From assembly GCA_029261475.1 (NCBI GenBank), contig JAJDBG010000073.1, forward strand, positions 1 to 42,214: a stretch of 42,214 nucleotides of DNA. The letters run 5' to 3'. The notes under the pieces were generated by a model that was not told the origin of the DNA, ran no database searches, and was given only the letters and a program-made list of their open reading frames with translations. The position numbers and the translations under genes were made by a program. Source of the stretch: Nitrospinaceae bacterium (GTDB taxonomy: Bacteria > Nitrospinota > Nitrospinia > Nitrospinales > VA-1). Shown piece after piece: positions 22,915 through 31,003 of this stretch (the stretch's first letter is position 1; each line of letters begins with the position of its first letter).

Positions 22915-23903
22915 TTTTCGTAGTGGTTGTCGTCCCAAAACAGAGTGACAACATAAGGTCTTCCATTCTTGATGGTTTTTTCAAACACAGCAACGATAGT
23001 GTGCTCGGTTCCTTCGCCTATTTTACCCGTTGATGTTATGCGAAAATGAGTCGATGTCTGATTTTGGTAATAGCCTTTTGATTCGCGGGCTGAGAGTATC
23101 TCGTCAATTTGTTGTTCCTGATAGAATACGGGCAGTACTTCAGGGCTCATGGTATTGGGGTTAGCTTTTTTCACTTTGTAGGTCGTGAAAAAATTGACCA
23201 GTCCAACGCTTTTATTTCCTTCCTCATCCTCTGTACCGTAAAATAGTTCGGGTGTTATGCCTCGAATTTTAAGCATTTCCTCAATGGTTTCGAGTGGTCC
23301 ATTTTTGGCTTTATAAGGCGGCGACAGCGTTCTGTAATAATCTTCCTCAGCACCATTCAAGAGGTGCGTGTCATTTGAGTCAATCCAATCGAGAATGGAG
23401 TCGGCGATGATGTCACGTTCTTGCCCAATTGGAATTCCTGCTTGAGCCAAAATTTTGACGAGTGTATTGCGTGACGCATTGTTGATATCAATCTTTCCGT
23501 TTTCGTCATCAATCGTATAACTCACGGTTCCCGATCCAATTTCGATGTCCTTCCGATTGGGTTCCTCGTAGGTCGGTTCCTCGGGAACTTCCCCGGGTGT
23601 TGCCCCATCTTCTATCGGTACAGGCATTCCAATGAGAAAGCCCAAGTCCTGATTTTTCCCGTGGAATAAGGCGGGGCGGATGATTTCGGCCCGTGCCAGA
23701 TTGATTCCTGATTTCGCCAGGAAATACGCTTCAATGTCATTTTTATAGTTTCGAGTGGCGTTGACATCGGTCTTCATAGAGAATGCAAAATCGGTCGCCA
23801 GTGCCATCAAAAGAACGATGACCCAAAGCACCGCCATTAAAGCGATGCCTTTTTCGCCTTTCATTTTCCTGCCCAGTGTCGGAATTTTGTTATGTATTCT
23901 CAT
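22911..23903 (-). CDS. gspK: T2SS minor pseudopilin GspK
   Basis: 330 aa from the ATG at 23903, which has AGAGGAAAC just upstream and overlaps gspJ by 14 nt; a later ATG at 23864 (MKGEKG) is also possible. Prepilin cleavage is after Gly in GEKGIALMAVLWVIVLL, and the hydrophobic N-helix follows. As in GspK generally, the +5 Glu of other pilins is absent and a large insertion domain is present; SYTIDDENGKIDINNAS and SILDWIDSNDTHLLNGAEEDYY are typical (helix-hairpin and Ca-site region). It caps the pseudopilus tip with GspI and GspJ. Confidence 0.92.
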   Translation of the reverse strand: MRIHNKIPTLGRKMKGEKGIALMAVLWVIVLLMALATDFAFSMKTDVNATRNYKNDIEAYFLAKSGINLARAEIIRPALFHGKNQDLGFLIGMPVPIEDGATPGEVPEEPTYEEPNRKDIEIGSGTVSYTIDDENGKIDINNASRNTLVKILAQAGIPIGQERDIIADSILDWIDSNDTHLLNGAEEDYYRTLSPPYKAKNGPLETIEEMLKIRGITPELFYGTEDEEGNKSVGLVNFFTTYKVKKANPNTMSPEVLPVFYQEQQIDEILSARESKGYYQNQTSTHFRITSTGKIGEGTEHTIVAVFEKTIKNGRPYVVTLFWDDNHYEK

Positions 23904-24768
23904 CAGTTTCCTCTTTGGGTAGAGGTAGTGCAAATTCTATTCCAGAATTCAGCGGAATCAAAATAGGGGGTGAGTAGATGAGGAGAGGGCCGTCTCTTTT
24001 TTCTTTTTCGGTTTGAGATGGGTCGATGAGACCGAGCGATATTTCCACCGCACGGGGAAGGCTGATTTTTGTTGAAGCGGTTATTCCGAGCCGTTCGTCG
24101 CGTTCTTTTTCCAATTCGGTTACATTGCCAATGCCTTCTGCAAACACTTCTTCGACCCAGCTCCCGGTATGTGTGATGTCGGGATTGGCTTGATTCTCGC
24201 GCTCATTCTTGGGGATCAACTCCATCTGGTAATATCGGAACCTGAGGTAGTCCACGTTTTCTGCCAGCATGAAGAAGTGTGAGTCGCTTTCTTCCGGGCG
24301 AATGTAAGTGAACAGATTATCGTCATTGATTTCTCTTTCCATCAGGATGATCCCGGTTTCTTTGGATTCGGGTAGTTTTCCGTGGTAGATCAGAGTTTCA
24401 TGTGTGTGATAGGTTTTTTCTGGATCGCCGCTCAAAGGAGGGGCGAAGGTGACCATGCGGATGAAATTTTTGCCGCCCTGAAATGCCAATTGACGAGTTA
24501 CTTTTTTATTGGCTTCTTCTCTTAAAAAGGTCCGATCTTCCGTCTGTATGTAAACAGGGTAATTGGACTTTATCTTTTGTCCCAATTGCTGGGCAATGGT
24601 TCGCAAGCGTTGATGGATTTCGATTTTGTTGTCACCAACCTCACGGGTCATCGAGCCAAGGCGGATGCCACCCAGTGCCAGTGCTAATATGACACCGACG
24701 ATGCTCAGAGATAAAATGAGCTCAAGCAGAGTGAATCCTTTTTCAGAGGAATGTTGACTTGGTGTCAT
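23890..24768 (-). CDS. gspJ: T2SS minor pseudopilin GspJ
   Basis: 292 aa, somewhat longer than typical GspJ (~200-240). The prepilin site is SSEKG|FTLLELILSLSIVGV, with Phe+1 and Glu+5. The beta domain contains NFIRMVTFAPP and ENVDYLRFRYYQ, a segment typical of GspJ. The C-terminal ~50 residues (SLPRAVEISLGLID ... LIPLNSGIEFALPLP) extend the fold. It overlaps gspI by 4 nt and gspK by 14 nt. It is part of the pseudopilus tip complex. Confidence 0.9.
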   Translation of the reverse strand: MTPSQHSSEKGFTLLELILSLSIVGVILALALGGIRLGSMTREVGDNKIEIHQRLRTIAQQLGQKIKSNYPVYIQTEDRTFLREEANKKVTRQLAFQGGKNFIRMVTFAPPLSGDPEKTYHTHETLIYHGKLPESKETGIILMEREINDDNLFTYIRPEESDSHFFMLAENVDYLRFRYYQMELIPKNERENQANPDITHTGSWVEEVFAEGIGNVTELEKERDERLGITASTKISLPRAVEISLGLIDPSQTEKEKRDGPLLIYSPPILIPLNSGIEFALPLPKEETDENT

Positions 24769-25439
24769 TTGGGATTCCCGATGGTATCTGTAGGAATGAA
24801 ACCCGACCCAGTCGATGCTCCCGAAATATTGAAAGAACTGGTTGTCGCACCACTGATATTTGAAGAGGAGCTGGGTGTTGATGTGCTTGGGGTTGCGTCG
24901 GGGGCTTGTGTTTCTTCATTAGCCGCTTCTGCTTCCTCCGCCGCGGAAAGGGTTCCCGAACCTCCCAAAAACAGGCTTTTCAAGGCTGCGTCGGATTTTG
25001 GATAAGTTTCTCCTGGTAGAAAAAGGGAAGTGACTTGTATGTTTTTTTCATCATTGCCGTCCTTCCATAGAACGGTCAGAAGAATTTCCTGGAGTTGAAC
25101 CTGGTATTCCTCGTTGTTCAGTGGCGAATCGTAAGGGCTGATTTCAGCAGACCAAAAATAGGGGGCTTCAAGAGGACCGGAGGTTTCGCTGAGCTGAAAA
25201 TTGGTTAGCTCCAATTCGTTGAGTTTGGAATTAGCCAAAGTTGCGGCTTTCAAATACTGCTCTGAAAGGCTGGCAGACCTTATTCCTCCTGAAAATAATT
25301 GCAGTAAGGCGACGAAGCTGACAGAAAGAATCGCCATGGCAACGATGACTTCAAGCAGGGAGAAGCCGCGCTCACTTGTCTTTCGGTTCGATTTGCTCGA
25401 TTCGACTTGAGCCGGTAATAGGGTCCACGGTAATGACAT
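24765..25439 (-). CDS. gspI: T2SS minor pseudopilin GspI
   Basis: About 224 aa. The prepilin site is TSERG|FSLLEVIVAMAILSVSF (Phe+1, Glu+5). No ATG, GTG or TTG lies in frame between 25439 and the cleavage site, so the start must be the ATG at 25439 or earlier. This gives a 25-residue leader and a 68-nt overlap with gspH. The body has LANSKLNELE, typical of GspI, and the beta segment EEYQVQLQEILLTVLW. The last ~60 residues are Ala/Glu then Ser/Thr/Gly-rich with two ISGA(T/S)T units, an unusual low-complexity tail. Confidence 0.87.
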   Translation of the reverse strand: MSLPWTLLPAQVESSKSNRKTSERGFSLLEVIVAMAILSVSFVALLQLFSGGIRSASLSEQYLKAATLANSKLNELELTNFQLSETSGPLEAPYFWSAEISPYDSPLNNEEYQVQLQEILLTVLWKDGNDEKNIQVTSLFLPGETYPKSDAALKSLFLGGSGTLSAAEEAEAANEETQAPDATPSTSTPSSSSNISGATTSSFNISGASTGSGFIPTDTIGNPK

Positions 25440-25893
25440 AGACAGAGTCCGAATCTTCAGGTTCTTTGGCTTCGATGCGAATGCTTCCGCCCGAGGCGTT
25501 TCCTTGCGGGTAAAATCCAATTGAGAAAATGCCTTCGGATACAGGCGTTCCCTTATTTGAGAATTGGGCGAAACGCGCGTCGCCTTCAATGCTCCTCTCG
25601 TTCTGCTTTTCTTCAGAATCGGGGGTGCCGAGCCAAAAGCGGTTCTCGTCGATATCAGCGTAAAAGATAAAGCGTTTCTTTTTAGAGACGGCGGTATTGC
25701 GTGCGTATTTTAATGCTGATTTGACCTTGCGCGTTACCGATTGAAGCTGAATACGCTCTACGGTAGATATTAGAAAAGGTGCTGCCATTCCTGCAATGAA
25801 TCCCATCAATAGAAGGACCAGGACCAGTTCCAATAGCGTAAAGCCGTTTTTATCACTCGTTGCTTTTACTATTGAACTGTTTCCAGCTGACAA
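25372..25893 (-). CDS. gspH: T2SS minor pseudopilin GspH
   Basis: 173 aa. The prepilin site is TSDKNG|FTLLELVLVLLLMGF (Phe+1, Glu+5). The start is TTG at 25893; no other start codon lies in frame before the cleavage site, and GGAGG sits about 13 nt upstream. It overlaps gspG by 41 nt. The pilin body contains KSALKYARNTAVSKKKRFIF, typical for GspH, and the C-terminus overlaps gspI by 68 nt. It is thought to link the tip complex to the GspG filament. Confidence 0.88.
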   Translation of the reverse strand: MSAGNSSIVKATSDKNGFTLLELVLVLLLMGFIAGMAAPFLISTVERIQLQSVTRKVKSALKYARNTAVSKKKRFIFYADIDENRFWLGTPDSEEKQNERSIEGDARFAQFSNKGTPVSEGIFSIGFYPQGNASGGSIRIEAKEPEDSDSVYVITVDPITGSSRIEQIEPKDK

Positions 25894-26287
25894 TATCTTG
25901 ATCGTATTCCTCCCCGCCCTCAGCGTTGTCGGCTCCGTAGGAAATCAGGTCGTATTCCCCGTGATCGCCGGGCGATTTATAAACAAATGGATTGTCCCAA
26001 GGATCGTTTGGAACCTCCTTTTTTAGATAAGGTTGAATCGCTTCCAAACCTTGGTCTGTCGTTGGGTATTTGTGCTTTTCCAGACGGTAAAGATCCAGCC
26101 CCTGACCTAAAAGTTCTATTTGCGCTTGCGCGTCTTGTTGCTTGGCTTTATCAACTTGCCCAAGAAATTTGGGGACGACTTGGCCGGCGAGTAAGGCGAG
26201 TATGACCATCACCACCATGAGCTCGATCAGGGTGAATCCATTTTGGGCAGTGGATCGTTGTAATATTTTTTCCAGTTTGTGGTTCAT
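25853..26287 (-). CDS. gspG: T2SS major pseudopilin GspG
   Basis: 144 aa, standard length. Prepilin site TAQNG|FTLIELMVVMVILALLAG with Phe+1 and Glu+5. The body has KFLGQVDKAKQQDAQAQIEL, GLDLYRLEKHKYPTTDQGLE, and DPWDNPFVYKSPGDHGEYDL, which carries the Ca2+-binding loop of GspG; the Asp/Glu-rich ADNAEGGEEYD also belongs to it. It forms the pseudopilus filament. It follows gspF by 27 nt. Confidence 0.96.
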   Translation of the reverse strand: MNHKLEKILQRSTAQNGFTLIELMVVMVILALLAGQVVPKFLGQVDKAKQQDAQAQIELLGQGLDLYRLEKHKYPTTDQGLEAIQPYLKKEVPNDPWDNPFVYKSPGDHGEYDLISYGADNAEGGEEYDQDIVSWKQFNSKSNE

Positions 26288-26314
26288 AGTTAGAAATAAT
26301 AGGTTGAAGATGGG

Positions 26315-27535
26315 TTAAAAAGTAACGTCGTTCACACTGAAAATTCCCACCAGCATGGAAATGACAATGAACCCGATGACTACAGCCATGATGAGTATCA
26401 TCAAAGGTGCAATCATTGAGACGAGCTGTTTGATAGAGCGATCGACTTCTTTGTCGTAGGTGGCCGAAACCTTTTCAAGCATTTCATCCAAATTCCCCGA
26501 TTGTTCGCCAATAGTGATCATGTGGACGGAAAGGGGAGGGAAGACCCCGGTTTCCTGAAGAGGGGTGGAAAGCCCACGACCGCTTTTGAGTCCTTTATGA
26601 ATAGTGTGCATGGCTTCGCCGATGACCCGGTTTCCCAAGATGCTGGAAACGATGGTCAAAGCGGAAAGTACGGGAACACCGCTTTGTAAAAGCGTGGATA
26701 GGGTTCTGCTGAATCGTGAAATTTCAATTTTTCGAATCAATGGGCCTATGACTGGCAAGTTGAGAAGAAAGCCATCCCACTGTAAACGTCCGGCAGTGGT
26801 TTTTAAATACAGGTAAAAAGAAATCCCGCCGATCACCATTGCAATGGAAATTGCCCACCAGTAAGCTCTCAAAAAGTCACTCATAGCTAGCATGAGCTGG
26901 GTGATCAACGGCAAAGCGTCTCCCATGTCCTCAAACAGTTCTGACAGTTGCGGTATGACGACGGTGATGAGAACGGCGAGGGCGGCTCCCCCAAAAAGAA
27001 TCAAAACTACGGGGTAAATCATGGCACTGAGAATATTGGCTTTGAGTTCTTCAGCACTCTCAAGAAATCCCGATAGTCGCATGAGCGATGGTCCAAGGGT
27101 TCCTCCTGCCTCACCCGCACGTATCATATTAACGTATAGCTTGGAAAATATTTGCGGATACTCTGCCAGTGCATCGGCAAGGGAACTGCCTGCATGAACT
27201 TTTTCCTTTAAGTCAGACAAAATTTCGCGACTCTGAGGGCTTTGCGCTAACTGGGCGAGTACGCCAAGACTTTTGTCGATAGTGAAACCAGAATCGAGAA
27301 GGGTGGACAATTGCTGGGTAATGTCCATCAATTCGCGTGGTGGTATATTTTTACTGCCCTTTAATTTAGGGAGCGACATGGAAAATTTCCCGCCCGGACT
27401 CTTGGCGGTGACTTCGATCGGGAAATAATTCAGTTTGCGTATGCTCTGAACGGCATTTGGATAATCGGGTGCCTCGACATTGCCTTCGCAAAATTTTCCA
27501 GACTGATCTGTCGCTTTGTAAAAATAGAGGGTCAT
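26315..27535 (-). CDS. gspF: T2SS inner-membrane platform protein GspF
   Basis: 406 aa, normal length. Two T2SSF domains with three membrane segments: near 170-190 (ILSAMIYPVVLILFGGAALAV), ~220-240, and ~375-398 (MIAPLMILIMAVVIGFIVIS). RAGEAGGTLGPSLMRLSGF and the matching TIGEQSGNLDEMLEKVS are the repeated signature of the family. It follows gspE after 157 nt, the largest gap in this operon, which holds no recognisable gene or terminator. Confidence 0.96.
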   Translation of the reverse strand: MTLYFYKATDQSGKFCEGNVEAPDYPNAVQSIRKLNYFPIEVTAKSPGGKFSMSLPKLKGSKNIPPRELMDITQQLSTLLDSGFTIDKSLGVLAQLAQSPQSREILSDLKEKVHAGSSLADALAEYPQIFSKLYVNMIRAGEAGGTLGPSLMRLSGFLESAEELKANILSAMIYPVVLILFGGAALAVLITVVIPQLSELFEDMGDALPLITQLMLAMSDFLRAYWWAISIAMVIGGISFYLYLKTTAGRLQWDGFLLNLPVIGPLIRKIEISRFSRTLSTLLQSGVPVLSALTIVSSILGNRVIGEAMHTIHKGLKSGRGLSTPLQETGVFPPLSVHMITIGEQSGNLDEMLEKVSATYDKEVDRSIKQLVSMIAPLMILIMAVVIGFIVISMLVGIFSVNDVTF

Positions 27536-27692
27536 GTCAATCTAATGTTGTTGGAAAAGCTATATTCTGGATATTTGAAAAATTTGATACTTGCCCTGAA
27601 TGGTCGGTCTTTGTTGTATGGGCGTGTTGAATAAAGCTCTGAAGGGAGAAACTCCCAAAAAATTAACGGTTGCTTGAATCCTTTATTATCGA

Positions 27693-29396
27693 TCAAACCT
27701 GATCGTTCATGGTCACGCGTAAAACCTCTTCAACTGTCGTTATGCCCTTAAGAACTTTGTGCCAGCCATCATCGCGCAAGCGACGCATGCCCTTTTCAAC
27801 TCCGGCGTTACGGATAATGTGCGCACTGGATTTGGTGATGATTAGTTTTCGTATGTCGTCGTCGATCACTAAGAGTTCGTAAATGCCCACTCTGCCACGA
27901 AATCCCGTTTGATTGCATTTGTCACAACCACGTCCGCGATAGGCCGTCATCCCAGTCTTCCACTCAGTTCCCATTTCCTCTATAAACTGAGGTGGAATTT
28001 CGATGGGTTCCTTGCAGTCTTTGCAAATGATGCGCACCAGCCTTTGTGCGAGCACTCCCAAAAGAGCTGAAGATAGCAGGTAGCTCTCCACGCCCATATC
28101 AATCAGACGTGAAACAGCACCCGCCGCATCGTTGGTATGCAAGGTGCTGAAGACCATATGCCCGGTCAATGCGGCCTGAATCGATATGTCGGCAGTTTCC
28201 GAATCACGGATTTCACCGACCATGATGACATCTGGATCTTGACGCACGATAGAGCGTAATCCCTGCGCAAATGTGAGACCTATTTGAGGCTTCACGTGAA
28301 TTTGGTTCACGCCCTTCAATTGATACTCCACAGGATCTTCAATCGTGATGATCTTTTTATCGCTGGTATTTATTTTTGCCAATGCCGCGTAGAGTGTTGT
28401 CGTTTTTCCGCTACCTGTTGGCCCTGTGACCAATAATTTACCGTAGGGTTTTCTGATGAGGGCACTGAATTGCTTCAATTCCTTTTCCGGAAATCCCAAA
28501 AAGTCGAGATCGACTTCCAGACTCCCGCGATCGAGGATACGCATGACCACGCTTTCCCCATACAAAGTGGGGAGGGTGGAGACACGCATATCGATGTCCT
28601 TGCCCTGAATTTTTAGTTTGATGCGACCGTCCTGAGGCAAGCGTCTTTCGGATATGTCCAGCTTGGCCATTATTTTTATGCGTGTGGTGATGGCGGAGTT
28701 GAGTCTCTTGGGAGGGGATTCAACCTCGTGTAAGATACCATCAACGCGGTAACGCAAGATCAAATCTTCAGCGAAGGGTTCCAGGTGAATATCACTGGCA
28801 CCCAATTCGATGCCCCGAGTGATCATGTGATTGACCAGCTTGATAACGGGTGCCTCTGACGCCATATCGCGGATATGCTCGGCACTCTCCTCATCATTTT
28901 CAAAGCCCACTTCTTCTTGAGCAATTTGCCCGACCATGCGATCCATCGCCGAGCCACCTTGGCCGTAATAAAGCTCAATGGCTCCCAGAATATCTTCTTC
29001 GCTGGCAAGGCATGTCTTGATCTCCATACCAAGGGACACTTTTAGATTTTCAATGGTGTACCAATCGAAAGGATCGAAGACCACCAATCGCAAGGCTCCC
29101 CCGATGATTTCCAGAGGGAGAACCATTTTTTCGCGCAAAAAAGTCTCGGGAATGTCTATCCCTTGAACAGGCAAATCTTTATTTTCAATATCGGCCTTTT
29201 TAAGGTAGGGAATTCCCAGTTCCTTGCTGAGTGTTTCCAGCAGGACTTGGGAGTGGATGAATCCATGATCGACGAGTACTTTACCAATGTACTTGCCGTT
29301 ATGTAGATTCTTCTCTTTGAATTCGTTCAAAGCCTTAGGGCTGATCTTCTCATGTCGAAGGAGGATGCGCTCTACAGGGTCTGATTTTTTTAACAT
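27693..29396 (-). CDS. gspE: T2SS assembly ATPase GspE
   Basis: 567 aa. Hexameric cytoplasmic ATPase that drives pseudopilus growth. An MshEN-type N-terminal domain spans ~10-140, the N2 domain has ASDIHLEPF (200-208), the Walker A is GPTGSGKTTT (325-334), the Asp box follows at TIEDPVEYQ, the Walker B region is DPDVIMVGEIRD (388-398), and the His box lies near TGHMVFSTLHTND. A zinc site is formed by Cys458/Cys461 and Cys491/Cys494. It follows gspC by 19 nt. PilB-type relatives share these motifs, but the operon makes it GspE. Confidence 0.96.
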   Translation of the reverse strand: MLKKSDPVERILLRHEKISPKALNEFKEKNLHNGKYIGKVLVDHGFIHSQVLLETLSKELGIPYLKKADIENKDLPVQGIDIPETFLREKMVLPLEIIGGALRLVVFDPFDWYTIENLKVSLGMEIKTCLASEEDILGAIELYYGQGGSAMDRMVGQIAQEEVGFENDEESAEHIRDMASEAPVIKLVNHMITRGIELGASDIHLEPFAEDLILRYRVDGILHEVESPPKRLNSAITTRIKIMAKLDISERRLPQDGRIKLKIQGKDIDMRVSTLPTLYGESVVMRILDRGSLEVDLDFLGFPEKELKQFSALIRKPYGKLLVTGPTGSGKTTTLYAALAKINTSDKKIITIEDPVEYQLKGVNQIHVKPQIGLTFAQGLRSIVRQDPDVIMVGEIRDSETADISIQAALTGHMVFSTLHTNDAAGAVSRLIDMGVESYLLSSALLGVLAQRLVRIICKDCKEPIEIPPQFIEEMGTEWKTGMTAYRGRGCDKCNQTGFRGRVGIYELLVIDDDIRKLIITKSSAHIIRNAGVEKGMRRLRDDGWHKVLKGITTVEEVLRVTMNDQV

Positions 29397-29415
29397 AGCC
29401 GTTTAAAAAATAGGG

Positions 29416-30201
29416 TTATGAATCGCTGCCGGAAACATGAAAACGCTGATCTCTATTTACAGCCGGAGGAACAGGAACGGGAACAGGTGCCGCCGGAGGC
29501 TGAGCGGGTGGTGGCGATTGATAATTCCCCGAATTTTTCTTTCTTTTCTTAAGTTTTTTCTTTTGACGATTGTGGACTTTTATCTTCTGAGGCGAAAAGT
29601 CTGCAGATTTATGAAACATTTCTCCACCACGTCGCTGGATTTTTTGATCGGGTGACCTTTGTGTCAAATTGACCAGCAACAACCCGCCTCTCTTATTATC
29701 CATAGTGACGAGTTTTTTTTCGATTTTGACGATCTCGTAACCGCTGATTTGTTCACCAATGGAATAACCACGTCTTTTGATGGTTTTCTTGGTCACCTTA
29801 TTGTCCGCTTCGATTACAGCGTAATCACCATCTAATATTGCGATTTGTTTGCCATTTAGCAACATCACCCCGCTCAATTGCAAGTTAGGTGGCGGAGGCG
29901 GTGGCGGACCAGGGGCGACTGCTACCGGTGCGGGAGGTGGAGGCGGGGGTGGCGGAGGAGGGGTATATTCCACCCTCTGCTTACGAAAAAAATTACCCGC
30001 ACTCACATCATCCACCGCATTGGGCGAATAGACAGGACGATTCAATTTTAACTGTTGGAAGACTTTTGGGACAGGCCGTAGTGCTGCTCCATTAACACGA
30101 GCAGGATATTGGGGCTGGGTCCAAGTCTTGATCCCCCACCCAGATAAGGCTAGAATCGCCAGGACGAGAACAAAATTTACAGCCGGTATTAGATGCTTCA
30201 C
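29416..30201 (-). CDS. gspC: T2SS GspC-like inner-membrane protein with polyproline linkers
   Basis: 261 aa from a GTG at 30201. One membrane segment (~4-26), then a periplasmic part with runs of ten prolines (81-90) and seven (99-105), then an HR-like domain (~106-180: NLQLSGVMLLNGKQIAILDG, GYSIGEQISGYEIVKI). In GspC this domain touches the secretin N0 domain. There is no PDZ or coiled-coil end; instead a basic stretch (KKKLKKRKKNS) and a second Pro-rich tail. It is first in the gsp operon. The proline runs probably act as rigid spacers across the periplasm. Confidence 0.85.
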   Translation of the reverse strand: MKHLIPAVNFVLVLAILALSGWGIKTWTQPQYPARVNGAALRPVPKVFQQLKLNRPVYSPNAVDDVSAGNFFRKQRVEYTPPPPPPPPPPAPVAVAPGPPPPPPPNLQLSGVMLLNGKQIAILDGDYAVIEADNKVTKKTIKRRGYSIGEQISGYEIVKIEKKLVTMDNKRGGLLLVNLTQRSPDQKIQRRGGEMFHKSADFSPQKIKVHNRQKKKLKKRKKNSGNYQSPPPAQPPAAPVPVPVPPAVNRDQRFHVSGSDS

Positions 30202-30248
30202 AATTCCCCGGAAATTTCTAGTTAACTACATATAAGTTAATGAATTTA

Positions 30249-30262
30249 TTGACGCTTGTCAA
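30249..30262. promoter_or_regulatory. Palindrome in the gspC / 30461 divergent region
   Basis: TTGAC-GCTT-GTCAA is a perfect 5-bp inverted repeat 48 nt before gspC. On the minus strand its half forms TTGACA, a possible -35 for the gsp operon, but the best -10 at 17 nt (TAACTT) is poor. It could be an operator for either divergent gene. The rest of 30202-30460 shows nothing else clear. Confidence 0.3.
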
Positions 30263-30460
30263 GTTATGCCCTATTGAGATTTGGCTGTTTCAGCTTTTGC
30301 CAGATGCCCTGTAATCGGCCTTTGGTTCTTGATTTTTCTTCCCATACTATTATCTTTTCGGTAGATTTTGCATGGGCCTTGACTTTTTTCAAGACAGGGC
30401 TATTCTTGGATAGCGTCAAAATAGTTGGTATCTTTTACTAATATCTAATAGATAAGCAAA

Positions 30461-30814
30461 ATGAGTGCCCAAAAAATATTATCTGACCTAAAAAAGCATT
30501 TTCCCTTCCGCGTGTACGGAAAAGGACAAGTCGTGGAGTTGTTTCGAGAGATGGGCTGTCATATCAAAAAAAAGACAGCATTAGAGGTTATCGATGCGTT
30601 TCGAGACAACGAATCGGGCGAAATAGTCTGCTATGTCACCTTTGGAGAGCATAAGGCAACAGCCGCTCTAACCAATTTGAACCTGGACATCACTCACCCC
30701 CTTTACAGAACGGTAAAAAACTACCGAAATGATGTGCAGGAAGCCCTGTCAGCTCCAGATGCAGGAGATATCAACAAAGGCTCTTTCCGTATCGGTGACT
30801 TGTACAAAAAATAG
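30461..30814 (+). CDS. Hypothetical protein, 117 aa
   Basis: Not recognised. A soluble, charged small protein with no signal peptide, membrane segment or Cys pair. Coding-like composition throughout. It has a helical N-terminal half (KILSDLKKHFPF, GKGQVVELFREMGCHIKKKT) and a beta-like middle (GEIVCYVTFGEHKATAALTNL). It is divergent from the gsp operon with a 259-nt gap, and has no strong ribosome site (GATAAGCAAA before the ATG). A REP-like palindrome lies 18 nt after its stop. Confidence 0.6.
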   Translation: MSAQKILSDLKKHFPFRVYGKGQVVELFREMGCHIKKKTALEVIDAFRDNESGEIVCYVTFGEHKATAALTNLNLDITHPLYRTVKNYRNDVQEALSAPDAGDINKGSFRIGDLYKK

Positions 30815-30832
30815 AATAACCAGATCGGCGGG

Positions 30833-30847
30833 GCAGGCAAGGCCTGC
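30833..30847. repeat. REP-like palindrome GCAGGC-AAG-GCCTGC
   Basis: Perfect 6-bp stem in the context GGGCAGGCAAGGCCTGCTGG. Nearly the same unit lies at 32486-32506, so the two flank the radical SAM gene; a shorter relative lies at 18317. Confidence 0.55.
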
Positions 30848-30897
30848 TGGGATTAAATCTGTTGAAATAGTTTCCGTAACTCAGAGGAACTGAAGCA

Positions 30898-30916
30898 GGG
30901 GCCTGAAACAGGCCCC
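30898..30916. repeat. Perfect 8-bp hairpin GGGGCCTG-AAA-CAGGCCCC
   Basis: Strong stem in the 188-nt gap between the hypothetical gene and the radical SAM gene end. No T-run on either side, so it is more likely a repeat unit than an intrinsic terminator. Further right, CCGGCG-GCT-CGCCGG just after the radical SAM stop is a similar GC-rich hairpin. Confidence 0.45.
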
Positions 30917-31003
30917 GTCAGAATGAGTGGGGAATTCCCGATTGCGCAAGACAAGGCTAATTGTATGAACCAAGTTAGCCAGTAGCCCCCGGCGGCTCGC
31001 CGG

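Noticed and set aside
30898-30916. GC-rich hairpin as an intrinsic terminator
   Set aside because: No T-run on either strand; listed as a repeat instead.
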